NCBI GenBank assembly: GCA_963824475.1
Contig: CAWGPR010000002.1
Coordinates: 62,001-126,000 of the forward strand
Source of the DNA: Roseiarcus sp963824475
GTDB lineage: Bacteria; Pseudomonadota; Alphaproteobacteria; Rhizobiales; Beijerinckiaceae
Direction of reading: 5' to 3'
DNA: 64,000 nucleotides
Below the pieces are notes generated by a model. It worked only from the letters and a program-made list of their open reading frames with translations, searched no databases and was not told where the DNA came from. Both the position numbers and the translations under genes were made by a program. Position 1 is the first letter of the stretch. Each line of letters opens with the position of its first letter. Below, piece after piece: positions 55,806 through 64,000 of this stretch.

Positions 55806-56660
55806 TTGCCCTGGTCAATCGATTCCGAAACGGGCGTGCTGACCGACGTGCTGCTCTGCCGGCCCGATCATTACCAATGGATCGAGACCAACGCGATCGT
55901 CGTCCAGACGCTGGGTTCGGGGCGCCGGATCGACGCGCAGCGCCTGCAAGGCGAGTTCCGCCAGCTCGAGGACGCGCTCGATCAGGCGGGCGCGCGACGC
56001 CATTACATCGAGCCCGAGCCGCATCTGCCCTATCAGGTCTATACGCGCAATTCGAGCCAGACCACGCCCTGGGGACCGGCGCTGACCCAGCTCGCGCTTG
56101 CCCCCCGGCGCGGCGAGATCGCCTCCATCCTGCGCTTTCATGGAGGCCACGGCGGCTTCTGGCGCTATTGCAGCCACGGCGCGATCGAGGGCGGCGACAT
56201 CCACATCATCCGGCCGGGACTGCTTCTCGTCGGCTGGTCGGGAATTCGCACCACGCGGGAGGGCGCGGCGCAGTTCGCCCGCTGGTTCGCGCACGAGGGC
56301 TGGGAGACGAAGCTCCACTCCTTCCCCGAACATTTCCTTCACCTCGACGTCCTCTTCTGCATGGCGGCGCCCGGGCTTGCGGTGGCCTGCGTCGAGGTTT
56401 TGGGCGACGAGTTCGCCGACTGGCTGAAAGCGCGCGGAATCCGCGTGATCGCAGCGACCTATCGCGAAGTGATGGCGATGTCGTGCAATCTCTTGGCGCT
56501 CGGCACCGATCGCGTCGTCTCGCCGCGCCACAGCGTGCGGATCAACGCGGCTTTGCGCGCCGAGGGGCTCGAGGTCCTGGATCCGGAGCTCGATCTGTTC
56601 GCCGCCGGGGGCGGCAGCGTCCACTGCATGACGATGCCGCTCGCGCGCGAGCCGGTGTGA
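55806..56660 (+). CDS. Dimethylarginine dimethylaminohydrolase (DDAH)/amidinotransferase-fold protein
   Basis: A 284-residue penta-beta-propeller enzyme of the guanidino-modifying superfamily. EGGDIHIIRPGLLLVGWS supplies the substrate Glu-Asp region, EHFLHLDVLFCMAAPG the catalytic His, and GGGSVHCMTMPLARE the nucleophilic Cys near the C-terminus. Relatives hydrolyse methylated arginine, arginine or agmatine-like guanidines. The TTG start has GGGAGA seven bases before it; no ATG fits. Its presence beside a polyamine-type importer suggests a guanidino or related nitrogen compound. Confidence 0.85.
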   Translation: MPWSIDSETGVLTDVLLCRPDHYQWIETNAIVVQTLGSGRRIDAQRLQGEFRQLEDALDQAGARRHYIEPEPHLPYQVYTRNSSQTTPWGPALTQLALAPRRGEIASILRFHGGHGGFWRYCSHGAIEGGDIHIIRPGLLLVGWSGIRTTREGAAQFARWFAHEGWETKLHSFPEHFLHLDVLFCMAAPGLAVACVEVLGDEFADWLKARGIRVIAATYREVMAMSCNLLALGTDRVVSPRHSVRINAALRAEGLEVLDPELDLFAAGGGSVHCMTMPLAREPV

Positions 56661-56684
56661 CGGACCGTGTTTCCCCGTCATTCT

Positions 56685-56846
56685 CGTCATGGCCGGGCTT
56701 GACCCGGCCATCCACGCGGCGCAGCTGCAGAGACGAGGCCGCGATCCTCGCGGCCCCCAACAACGCCTCAGCATGTCAAGGCTTCAGCCCTTGCGTTCAC
56801 TCGCCCCAGAATTACGTGGATGGCCGGGTCAAGCCCGGCCATGACG
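56685..56846. repeat. MITE-like element with perfect 32-bp inverted arms
   Basis: The left arm (56685-56716, starting CGTCATGGCCGGGCTTGACC) is matched without mismatch by its reverse complement at 56815-56846. Each arm is itself a near-palindrome (ATGGCCGGG/CCCGGCCAT). The 98-bp centre has no reading frame of note. It occupies the 390-bp gap before the importer genes; the rest of the gap (to 57048) shows no gene. Confidence 0.75.
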
Positions 56847-57048
56847 TCTTCAGAGCTGCCGCTCCCGATATGCTGAACGTGCCAAACGCGGACGAGCATC
56901 GCGCTGCGCTTTGCATAAGGAACGGCGCTCTTGCTCAAGGTTTGGGCGAGCCATGGCTTTGCTTTTGCTCAGAGAGCGCCATTCTTCAATTGTCGCCAGC
57001 ATCGGCGGGGGATAACCTCACTTGATCTGGCAGCGGAGCGTAAATGGC

Positions 57049-58158
57049 GTGAGCATAAGGGCGGTCGGCCTTCAGGCGATTGGCGTCGGAAAGTCCTTCG
57101 GGTCGTTCCAGGCGCTTAAAGGTGTGACGCTCGATGTCGGCCGCGGCGAATTTCTGACCCTGCTCGGCCCCTCCGGCTCCGGCAAGACGACCTTTCTCAT
57201 GATCGTGGCCGGCTTCGAACAGCCGACCGTCGGGCGCCTGATGAGCGAGGGCGAGGACATCACTGAGAGAAGCGCCGAGACGCGCTCCTTCGGGATGGTG
57301 TTCCAGGGCTACGCGCTCTTTCCGCATATGACGGTGGCGCAGAACATCGCCTTCCCGCTCCAGGTGAGGAAGACGCCGCGCGACGTCACTCAGCGCCGCG
57401 TCGGCGAGATCATCGAGCGCGTTGGCCTCACCGGCCAGGAGAGCAAGCTGCCGGCGAAACTCTCGGGCGGCCAGCAGCAACGCGTGGCGCTTGCGCGCGC
57501 GCTCGTCTTCGAGCCTTCCGTCCTCCTGCTCGACGAGCCTTTCTCGGCGCTCGACAAGCACCTGCGCGGCCGCATGCAGGACGAAGTGAAGCGGCTGCAT
57601 CAGGAGTTCGGCACCACCTTCATCTTCGTCACCCACGATCAGAGCGAGGCCCTGTCGCTGTCCTCGCGGATCGCGATCTTCAACCACGGGGAATTGCTTC
57701 AGATCGCAGCGCCGCAGGAGGTCTACGAGCGTCCCACGAGCCGCTTCGTCGCCGAGTTCCTGGGCGAGATCAACCTTCTGCCGGTCGAGGACGTGGGTGA
57801 GTGCGCGATCGGCGCCGGCGGCCTGTTCGAAGGCGGCCGTCTCGTCTGCCCGCGGCAAGATCACGCCGGGAGGATCGGCGTTCTGGCGGTGCGGCCGGAG
57901 CATATGTCTCTCGCCGACCGCTGTCCGGACGACGCGAACGGTGTTGCGGCCTCGGTCGCCGCCACAACCTATCTCGGGGCCTCCATGCGGCTCGGGCTTA
58001 TCACCCAAGGCGGGACAAGGCTGACCGTCACGCTGCCGGCCGAGGCCGCGGCGAGGACGCTCGCCAATGGCCGGGACCTCTGGGTCACGTGGCCGACGAC
58101 CAAGGGCTTCCTTCTGCCTGAGGACGGCGCCGAGGAGCTTGCGATAACAGGAGTGTAA
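57049..58158 (+). CDS. Polyamine-type ABC transporter ATP-binding protein (PotA-like)
   Basis: A 369-residue ABC ATPase: Walker A GPSGSGKTT, Q-loop VFQGYALFP, signature LSGGQQQRVALARAL, Walker B VLLLDEPFSALDKHLR and switch His FVTHDQSEAL, then a TOBE domain (about 280-360, AVRPEHMSLADR, VAATTYLGASMRLGL). The C-terminal TOBE and PotA-like Q-loop fit spermidine/putrescine-type importers. GTG at MSIRAVGLQ is preferred (GGAG upstream); a TTG nine codons earlier is possible. It is three bases from the binding-protein gene. Confidence 0.9.
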   Translation: MSIRAVGLQAIGVGKSFGSFQALKGVTLDVGRGEFLTLLGPSGSGKTTFLMIVAGFEQPTVGRLMSEGEDITERSAETRSFGMVFQGYALFPHMTVAQNIAFPLQVRKTPRDVTQRRVGEIIERVGLTGQESKLPAKLSGGQQQRVALARALVFEPSVLLLDEPFSALDKHLRGRMQDEVKRLHQEFGTTFIFVTHDQSEALSLSSRIAIFNHGELLQIAAPQEVYERPTSRFVAEFLGEINLLPVEDVGECAIGAGGLFEGGRLVCPRQDHAGRIGVLAVRPEHMSLADRCPDDANGVAASVAATTYLGASMRLGLITQGGTRLTVTLPAEAAARTLANGRDLWVTWPTTKGFLLPEDGAEELAITGV

Positions 58159-58161
58159 TCC

Positions 58162-59277
58162 ATGAACGACGCCTTTGAGAAAGACTGTCTCGAGATTCTG
58201 GCTGAGAAAGCGCGGCGGGCCGGCCTCAGTCGACGCCAGTTCGCGCAATGGGCGGCGATCGCGCTCGGCGGCGCGCCGTTTGCGCTGAGGTCGACGGGCG
58301 CGCGCGCCGCCGACAAGCAGCTCGTCCTCGTCAACTGGGGCGGCGACGCGATCAAGGCCTACGATCAGGCCTTTGGCCAGCCTTTCTTCAAGGAGACCGG
58401 CATCGAGGTGAAGGAGGACGGGACCGGGCCGACCGAAGGCGCGATCGCCGCGCAGTTCAAAAGCGGCAAGCCGACCTGGGACCTGGTCGACGCCGATCCC
58501 TTCTCCGCCATCACCCTGGGCAAGCAAGGCATGATCGAACCGATCGACTATAAGGTCGTCGACAAGTCCAAGATGCGGCCGGGCTTCGGCTGGGACTACG
58601 CCGCGTCGACCTACTTCTTTTCCTACGTGATCGCCTATGACGCGCAGAAATTCGCCTCCAATCCGCCCAAGGGCATGGCCGATTTCTTCGACGTAGCGAA
58701 ATATCCGGGCAAGCGCTCGCTGTACAAGTGGGGCGCCGGCATGTGGGAGGCGGCGCTGCTCGCCGACGGCGTGGCGCCCGACAAGCTTTATCCGCTCGAC
58801 CTGAAGCGCGCGCACGAGAAGCTCGCCGCGTTCAAGCCGAACGTCGTCTCCTACTGGGGCGGCGGCGCGGCGAGCCAGCAGGTGCTGCTGAGCGGCGACG
58901 CCTCGATGGCGATCATCTGGTCGACGCGAGCGTCGCTCCTCGACAAGGATTCGAAGGGGCAGATCAAGTTCATCTGGGACCAGGGCTTGATTTCGCCGGG
59001 CGCGCTCGCGGTGATCAAGAACAATCCCGGCGGCAAGGAGGCGGCGATGAAGTTCATCGCCTCAACCTCGGACCCGCAGAGGCAGCTCGTCATGTTCAAC
59101 CTTTTGGACCAGGGTCCCGCCAATCCCGCGACCGACGCTCTCATTCCCGCCGACCAGCGCAAATACAATCCCGTCGACCCCGCCAACTTCTCCAAGCAAG
59201 TGGCGCTCGACATGCCCTGGTACTCGGAGAATTACAGCGCGGCCCTCGACGCCTATACGAAGATCATCTCCGCATGA
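58162..59277 (+). CDS. PotD-like substrate-binding protein with Tat-type signal
   Basis: A 371-residue extracellular binding protein. The N-terminus is long and charged, then GLSRRQFAQWAAIALGGAPF suggests Tat export. The mature part has KQLVLVNWGGDAIKAYDQAF, TWDLVDADPFSAITLGKQGM, VVSYWGGGAASQQVLLSGDA SMAI and DMPWYSENY. Such proteins bind spermidine, putrescine or other small cations; a binding-pocket Trp and several Asp residues are visible, but the ligand cannot be fixed. Its stop overlaps the permease start (ATGA). Confidence 0.88.
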   Translation: MNDAFEKDCLEILAEKARRAGLSRRQFAQWAAIALGGAPFALRSTGARAADKQLVLVNWGGDAIKAYDQAFGQPFFKETGIEVKEDGTGPTEGAIAAQFKSGKPTWDLVDADPFSAITLGKQGMIEPIDYKVVDKSKMRPGFGWDYAASTYFFSYVIAYDAQKFASNPPKGMADFFDVAKYPGKRSLYKWGAGMWEAALLADGVAPDKLYPLDLKRAHEKLAAFKPNVVSYWGGGAASQQVLLSGDASMAIIWSTRASLLDKDSKGQIKFIWDQGLISPGALAVIKNNPGGKEAAMKFIASTSDPQRQLVMFNLLDQGPANPATDALIPADQRKYNPVDPANFSKQVALDMPWYSENYSAALDAYTKIISA

Positions 59278-60224
59278 GATCGAGGCGTCTGACCGCTGTC
59301 TCTTCCTTCGCTTCCGTCGGCGCGACGGACGACGATGCCGATCGCATCGTCGCCGCCGAGCGCGCCGCGCTAAGCCGAGGCGCGAAGCGGTCGGGCAACG
59401 CGCTCTTAACCGGCGTCTGCTTCATGGCGCCGCTGCTTCTCTTCCTTGCGCTCGTCTACGCCGCCCCGTTTCTTGGCGTGGCGGCGCGGAGCGTCACGCT
59501 GCCGAAGCCCGGCCTCGGGCAATACGAGCGGCTCGTCGCCGATCCGCTCGTTTTCTCGGTGTTCCTGCGCACCTTTCGCATCTGCCTGGTCGTGACGGTC
59601 CTGTCGGTCGGCGCGGCCTACGCCATCGCCTATGTCTGGGTGCGCGGGACGCGGCTTGAGCGGCGCCTGGTCGAGTTCTGCATCCTGATCCCGTTCTGGA
59701 TCTCGATCCTCACGCGCGCCTTCGGCTGGCTCGCGCTGCTCTCCAACCGGGGGCTCATCAACACATGGCTCGAGGCCGCGGGCCTCATCGCCGGGCCGCT
59801 GCCGCTCGCCTATAACGAGTTCAGCGTGACTTTGGGGATCGCGCATGTCCTCACTCCGTTCGCGGCGTTCCCGCTCGCCTCCTCCATGCGATCGGTCGAC
59901 GAGCGCGTGCTGTTGGCCGCCCGCGGCCTCGGCGCCTCGCGCCTGCGCATTTTCTGGCGAGTGTTCCTGCCGATGACTGCCCCAGGCGTCGTCGGCGCGG
60001 CGCTCATCGTCTTCGTCTTCACCCTCGGCTTCTTCGTGACGCCCGCCATTCTCGGCGGCGGCCGCAGCATCATGGCGGCGGAGCTCGTCTGGTTGCGCAT
60101 GTTCCAAAGCCCGGACTGGGGGCTCGGCGCGGCGATCAGCGTCGCGCTGGTCGCGCTGGTCGGCGCCCTCATGGCCGCCTTGTTCCGCCTGGCCAGGCCC
60201 GCGCTCATGGGCGGCGCGCGATGA
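59274..60224 (+). CDS. Polyamine-type ABC permease (PotB-like)
   Basis: A 316-residue permease with a charged N-terminal 40 residues and six membrane helices. The EAA loop is LAARGLGASRLRIFWRVFLP MTAPGVVG. RLVEFCILIPFWISILTRAF GW is typical of PotB/PotH-type proteins. ATGA overlaps link it to both neighbours. Confidence 0.9.
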   Translation: MRSRRLTAVSSFASVGATDDDADRIVAAERAALSRGAKRSGNALLTGVCFMAPLLLFLALVYAAPFLGVAARSVTLPKPGLGQYERLVADPLVFSVFLRTFRICLVVTVLSVGAAYAIAYVWVRGTRLERRLVEFCILIPFWISILTRAFGWLALLSNRGLINTWLEAAGLIAGPLPLAYNEFSVTLGIAHVLTPFAAFPLASSMRSVDERVLLAARGLGASRLRIFWRVFLPMTAPGVVGAALIVFVFTLGFFVTPAILGGGRSIMAAELVWLRMFQSPDWGLGAAISVALVALVGALMAALFRLARPALMGGAR

Positions 60225-61021
60225 TCCAGCGCCCGGGCCCGATCGCGCTTCTGATCGCTGGCTTGGTCTCGGCCTTCCTGCTCGCGCCGCTGCTTGCGGT
60301 CGTGCCGATCTCATTCACGCCCGCGCGCTTCCTCACGATGCCGAACGGCCATCTGTCGCTCATCCATTATCGCGAGCTGATCGACGATCCTGACTGGGCG
60401 CGCAGCATTCTCTTGAGCCTGCGCATCGGCGTCGTCAGCAGCGCGATCGCAACCGCGCTTGCGCTCGCCTTCTCGCTCGGCGTGTGGATGCTTCGGCCGC
60501 GCTTCGCCGCGCTGATGGTCGGCTTTGTCCTCTTGCCGATGATCGCGCCGCCGATTGTCTCGGCGATGACCCTCTATTTCTTCCTGACGAGCCTCTCCGA
60601 GGTCAGCGGCGCGATCGGCTATGACACCTGGTTCGGGGTCACGATCGCGCATGTCGTCATGATCACGCCGTTCGCGGTCGTGATGATCCTGGTCGCGCTC
60701 GCGCAAGTCGACCGGCGCCTCGACCTCGCCGCGCGCGGGCTTGGCGCAAGCACGCTTCAGCGCGTCTTCAAAGTCATCCTTCCCAACATTCGCTTCGGCG
60801 TCATGATGGCGGCTCTGATGGCCTTCTTTCTCTCCTGGGAAGAAATCGGCGTCACGCTGTTCATCACCAGCGTCAACGCCATCACGCTTCCGCGCCTCAT
60901 GTGGATGGGGGTGCACGACAATATTGATCCGGCGGTCGCGGCCATCTCGGTCGTGTTGATCGTCATCACCACGCTTGCGCTGACCGGGCGCATGGCGCTG
61001 CAGCGTGAAGAACCCGCATGA
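60221..61021 (+). CDS. Polyamine-type ABC permease (PotC-like)
   Basis: A 266-residue permease with six membrane helices. EAA loop: LAARGLGASTLQRVFKVILP NIRFGVM. SLRIGVVSSAIATALALAFS and FLLPMIAPPIVSAMTLYFFL match the PotC/PotI half. It completes an ATPase-binding protein-permease-permease importer in one tightly packed operon. Confidence 0.9.
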   Translation: MIQRPGPIALLIAGLVSAFLLAPLLAVVPISFTPARFLTMPNGHLSLIHYRELIDDPDWARSILLSLRIGVVSSAIATALALAFSLGVWMLRPRFAALMVGFVLLPMIAPPIVSAMTLYFFLTSLSEVSGAIGYDTWFGVTIAHVVMITPFAVVMILVALAQVDRRLDLAARGLGASTLQRVFKVILPNIRFGVMMAALMAFFLSWEEIGVTLFITSVNAITLPRLMWMGVHDNIDPAVAAISVVLIVITTLALTGRMALQREEPA

Positions 61022-61036
61022 AGGACGAGTCGAACG

Positions 61037-62041
61037 ATGGATGAGATCTTTGCCCGCCGCGACATGATCGCGCCAGCCCGGCTCAAGGCGCTCAGCGTCA
61101 AGTCGGACCTGCGCGGAGCGGTCCGGCTTGGCGGGCATGCCGCTGCGCTGGCGGTGACGGGAGCCGCGCTCTGGATGACCTGGGGGAGCTGGCTCGCGGT
61201 TCCCTTCTTCATCGCCCATGGCGTCGTGATCAATTTCCTCTACGCGGGCCAGCACGAGTTCAGCCACTCGACCGTGTTCCGCACCAAGAAGCTCAACGAG
61301 ATCTTCGGGCGGCTGTTCGGCTTCATCCTCATCTATCCGCGCGATTTCGATCAGATCCAGCACTTCGCCCACCACCGCTATACGCAGGTCTGGGAGAAGG
61401 ACGGGGAGCTGGCGCGCGATCGCTATACGTTGACCTCCTATCTCCTCTGGGTGCTCGGCCCGACCTACTGGTACACACGCGTCCGGCGCATCCTTCGCTT
61501 CTCACTTGGTATCGTCACCGAGCCCTATATTCCGGAGGACCGCAAGGCGGACGTGATCCGCGAGGCGCGCTGGCATCTTGCGGGCTACGCCGCCATCGCC
61601 GCGCTCTCCATCGCGTCGGGAAGCTTGATCGCGGTGAAGCTCTGGTTGCTCCCGATGCTGGTCATGAAGCCCGTCCATCAATTGCAGAACACGATCGAGC
61701 ATCTCGGCCTGCCGCATGTGGACGCGATCACCGAGAACACCCGCTCAACCCGCACCAACGCGCTGATGCGCTGGATATGCTGGAACATGCAATATCACAC
61801 CGCCCACCACGCTTTCCCCGGGGTGCCCTGCTATACGCTGCCCCGCCTGCATCAGGAGCTTTTCGTCGAGCGCGGGCGCCTGCCGCACACCATGTCCTAT
61901 CTCGCCTTCCAATGGGCGGTCCTGCGCGCGTTCTGGAACGGACGCACCGAAGCGGACTATGCGGACGACGCGATCTGGATCGCCGACGACACGGACCTTC
62001 AGCCGGTCGCGCCGCGCGTCCGATCGGCCAGGCAGGCGTGA
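61037..62041 (+). CDS. Fatty acid desaturase-like membrane di-iron enzyme
   Basis: A 334-residue integral membrane protein with the three histidine boxes of the desaturase/hydroxylase superfamily: QHEFSHS (about residue 75), HFAHHRYTQ (about 112) and QYHTAHH (about 252), between four or more hydrophobic segments. Such enzymes use O2 to hydroxylate or desaturate alkyl chains, carotenoids or small molecules. Being inside a transport-and-catabolism operon, 15 bases after the permease, it more likely oxygenates the imported compound than a membrane lipid; this is inference. Confidence 0.85.
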   Translation: MDEIFARRDMIAPARLKALSVKSDLRGAVRLGGHAAALAVTGAALWMTWGSWLAVPFFIAHGVVINFLYAGQHEFSHSTVFRTKKLNEIFGRLFGFILIYPRDFDQIQHFAHHRYTQVWEKDGELARDRYTLTSYLLWVLGPTYWYTRVRRILRFSLGIVTEPYIPEDRKADVIREARWHLAGYAAIAALSIASGSLIAVKLWLLPMLVMKPVHQLQNTIEHLGLPHVDAITENTRSTRTNALMRWICWNMQYHTAHHAFPGVPCYTLPRLHQELFVERGRLPHTMSYLAFQWAVLRAFWNGRTEADYADDAIWIADDTDLQPVAPRVRSARQA

Positions 62042-62044
62042 GCG

Positions 62045-62908
62045 ATGGCGCTGCGTGTCTATCAATCCTTATGGGCGACCGAGATGCGCCGCCCGGGGGC
62101 GCCGGAGCGCCCGGTCGAGGAGCGTTTCGATCGGGTGCGCGCCGCGGGCTTCGACGGCATGGGCGTCGATCTCGGCGCGATGGACATTGACGCGGCGCGA
62201 AGGCTCGTCCCGGAATTTGCCCGCACAGGCTTGAGGGGCCTGCTGACCGCGTTTCCGCGTTCGATCGAGGAGTTGCGTCCGGCGCTTCGTCTCGCCAAGG
62301 ATATCGGCTCGCCTTTCGTCATCGTCGTCGGACAGGTCATGCCGCTCGCGGTCGCAGACATGGCGGAGGCGATCCGGGCGTGGCTCATGATCGCCGACGA
62401 AGAGAAGCTGCCGATTCAGTTCGAGACGCATCGCAACTCGATCACCAACGACCTGTTCTCGACTCTGCTCCTGCTCGACGCCGTCCCTGAGATGCGGCTC
62501 AGCGCCGATCTTTCGCACTATGTCGTCGACCGCGAGATGATGCAGCCGATCACCGCCGAATATCAAAGCTATGTCGGCCGCATTCTTGAGCGCTCCGATT
62601 CCTTCCAGGGCCGCGTCGCCAATCGCTGCCAGATCCAATTGCCGCTGAATTTCCCACAGCATCGCGTCTGGATCGACACCTTTCTCGACTGGTGGCGCTT
62701 GGGCTTCGCCTCGTGGCGCCGGCGCTTCCCCGCGGATCAGGACTGCATTTTCCTCTGCGAGCTTGGGCCCCGCGACTACGCGATCACCGACGCGAATGGC
62801 GAGGAATTGTCGGACCGCTGGAGCGAGGCGCTGCTGCTCAAGGAATGGGCCGCGGCCTGCTGGGCCGAGGCGGGCGACGAACGCGCCGGCCGCAGCGCGG
62901 CGGCTTAG
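62045..62908 (+). CDS. Sugar phosphate isomerase/epimerase-like TIM-barrel protein
   Basis: A 287-residue protein of the xylose-isomerase-like (AP endonuclease 2) barrel fold. Metal-ligand-type segments include IQFETHRNSITND (Glu and His), LSADLSHYVV (Asp and His) and FLCELGPRDYAI (Glu). ATMs such as inosose isomerases and hydroxypyruvate isomerase share this fold. Substrate unknown. It starts three bases after the desaturase-like gene. Confidence 0.8.
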   Translation: MALRVYQSLWATEMRRPGAPERPVEERFDRVRAAGFDGMGVDLGAMDIDAARRLVPEFARTGLRGLLTAFPRSIEELRPALRLAKDIGSPFVIVVGQVMPLAVADMAEAIRAWLMIADEEKLPIQFETHRNSITNDLFSTLLLLDAVPEMRLSADLSHYVVDREMMQPITAEYQSYVGRILERSDSFQGRVANRCQIQLPLNFPQHRVWIDTFLDWWRLGFASWRRRFPADQDCIFLCELGPRDYAITDANGEELSDRWSEALLLKEWAAACWAEAGDERAGRSAAA

Positions 62909-62927
62909 AGGGAGAAGGGGAACGCCC

Positions 62928-63689
62928 ATGTCTGTAACGAGCTTCCCGGTCGAAAACCAATCCGCCGAATGGCGCCAGCGCGTCGAGCTCGCCGCCTGTT
63001 ATCGCCTGCTCGCCCATTACAGGATGACGGACCTCATCTACACCCACGCGACGGTCCGGGTCCCCGGCGAGCCGGGGCGGTTCCTCATCAATCCTTACGG
63101 CTGGCGTTGGGAGGAGATCACGGCCTCCTCGCTGGTCAAGATCGACGTCGACGGCGCCAAGATCGACGACAGCCCGCATCGCGTGAACCCCGCGGGCTTC
63201 ACCATCCATAGCGCCGTTCACATGGCGCGCCATGATGCGGCGTGCGTCATTCACACCCACACGCGGGCAGGCATGGCGGTGTCGGCGATGAAGGACGGGC
63301 TCCTGCCGATCAGCCAGATCGCGCTGCAATATTACGGGCGGCTTGGCGTCCACGATTATGAGGGGATCGCGCTCGATCTCGACGAGCGCCAGCGCATCAT
63401 TCGCGATCTCGGCGGTTCTTGTGGCCTGATCCTGCGCAATCATGGGCTGCTCACCGTCGGGCGTAGCGTCGCCGAAGCCTTCAGCTTGATGTTCTACCTC
63501 AACCTGGCCTGCGAGGTGCAGGTTGCGACGCTGTCCATGGGCGCCGAGCTCGTCATTCCGCCGCAGGAGGTCTGCGAGAAGGTCGGCAGACAATATGACC
63601 AGATGGCGTTCGACGACGGCGACCTTCAGCTCGAATGGGCGGCGCACTTGCGCATGCTGGACGCGCTCGATCCCTCCTATCGGACCTGA
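62928..63689 (+). CDS. Class II aldolase/adducin family protein
   Basis: A 253-residue class II aldolase domain: LAACYRLLAHYRMTDLIYTH, the Zn-ligand motif CVIHTHTRAG, and LILRNHGLLTVGRSVAEAFS with the third His. Members cleave sugar phosphates or act as decarboxylases; this branch is closer to the adducin-like proteins, whose substrates are largely undefined. GGGAGAAGGGG precedes the ATG. Confidence 0.85.
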   Translation: MSVTSFPVENQSAEWRQRVELAACYRLLAHYRMTDLIYTHATVRVPGEPGRFLINPYGWRWEEITASSLVKIDVDGAKIDDSPHRVNPAGFTIHSAVHMARHDAACVIHTHTRAGMAVSAMKDGLLPISQIALQYYGRLGVHDYEGIALDLDERQRIIRDLGGSCGLILRNHGLLTVGRSVAEAFSLMFYLNLACEVQVATLSMGAELVIPPQEVCEKVGRQYDQMAFDDGDLQLEWAAHLRMLDALDPSYRT

Positions 63690-63706
63690 TTGTTGGAGAC
63701 GCAACG

Positions 63707-64000
63707 ATGGCGAAGACCCCCGAATTCAATTGGACGCCGCCGGCCAGCTCCTATCGCGATCCGGCTGAGTTCGAGCGCGAGCGGCGCGAGATTTTCGCCA
63801 ACAACTGGATGCTGTTCTCGTGGTCGGAGCGGGCGCCCAATCCGGGCGACACGGTCGCCGGAACCGTGGCCGGCTATCCGATTTTCGCGATCCGCGACGA
63901 CGACGGGAAAATCCGCGCCTTTCACAATGTCTGCCGTCATCGCGGCGCGCAGCTCCTCGCCGAAGGCGCCGGTCATTGCGGCAAGCTTGTCGTCTGCCCC
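63707..64000 (+). CDS. Rieske non-heme iron oxygenase alpha subunit (3' partial)
   Basis: The first 98 codons are inside the window; the gene continues past the right edge. FERERREIFANNWMLFSWSE and a Rieske domain with the first ligand pair CRHRGAQL are visible. Related full-length proteins demethylate or hydroxylate quaternary ammonium compounds (carnitine, choline, betaines) or aromatics. Together with the cation-type importer this favours an N-containing substrate, but the catalytic domain is not visible. Confidence 0.85.
   Translation, partial: MAKTPEFNWTPPASSYRDPAEFERERREIFANNWMLFSWSERAPNPGDTVAGTVAGYPIFAIRDDDGKIRAFHNVCRHRGAQLLAEGAGHCGKLVVCP

Noticed and set aside
56986..58815. A 609-codon minus-strand frame
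   Set aside because: Antisense shadow of the PotA-like and PotD-like genes, no recognisable motif.

Overview
The window is GC-rich DNA from an alphaproteobacterium, most likely a member of the Hyphomicrobiales (Rhizobiales). Evidence for this is an IalB-family protein, a Tad-type VWA pilus protein, an aerobic CO dehydrogenase operon in the Oligotropha-type order, rhizobial-style single-domain sugar ABC ATPases, an infC that appears to start at AUU, and a PEPxxWA-type sorting tail. No rRNA, tRNA or CRISPR array was seen. I cannot name the genus.

Layout. 0-9 kb: end of a Tad-like pilus/VWA gene, a malyl-CoA lyase-type enzyme, hspQ, an ialB-like gene, a YejA-like peptide-binding protein, a frameshifted PEP-CTERM protein and a HicAB toxin-antitoxin pair. 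9-14.5 kb: a DsbA/FrnE-type oxidoreductase, a badly frameshifted DUF2336 gene, a MaoC hydratase followed by a broken CitE-type lyase, a small secreted protein and a membrane fatty-acid hydroxylase. 14.6-19.7 kb: a tetR-adaptor-RND efflux operon with a perfect 30-bp palindrome over the tetR start. 20.3-21.5 kb: a complete IS630 element. 21.5-31.3 kb: an MFS exporter, infC, a frameshifted multicopper oxidase, a padR regulator with its own palindrome, a DUF900 lipoprotein hydrolase, proA, mog and a SulP transporter.

31.4-39.9 kb (minus strand) is a form I aerobic carbon monoxide dehydrogenase operon, coxC-M-S-L-D-E-F-(small ORF)-G. CoxL carries the diagnostic AYRCSFR loop. coxF is frameshifted and coxG is cut to 61 codons, so the structural enzyme and the CoxD/CoxE assembly pair look intact while the distal accessory end looks damaged. 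40.5-51.2 kb holds two CUT2-type sugar ABC transporters around a GntR regulator and an enolase-superfamily dehydratase. In the first transporter two permeases are fused into one 767-residue chain. Between the two systems lies a decayed stretch with gene fragments. An IS66 element with a damaged transposase follows at 51.4-53.0 kb.

53.2-64.0 kb is a catabolic island with mostly touching genes: a divergent XRE-cupin regulator, a flavin oxidoreductase, a DDAH-like enzyme, a PotABCD-type importer, a di-iron desaturase-like hydroxylase, a TIM-barrel isomerase, a class II aldolase and the start of a Rieske oxygenase. The architecture suggests import and oxidative breakdown of a cationic or amine-type compound, but the substrate cannot be read from sequence. 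This is the best candidate here for an undescribed pathway.

Two cross-cutting features stand out. One is a three-copy dispersed repeat family sharing CGTAACCCATTGA plus a hairpin. The other is an unusual number of otherwise well-preserved genes broken by single-base frameshifts, which may be real decay or assembly indels.
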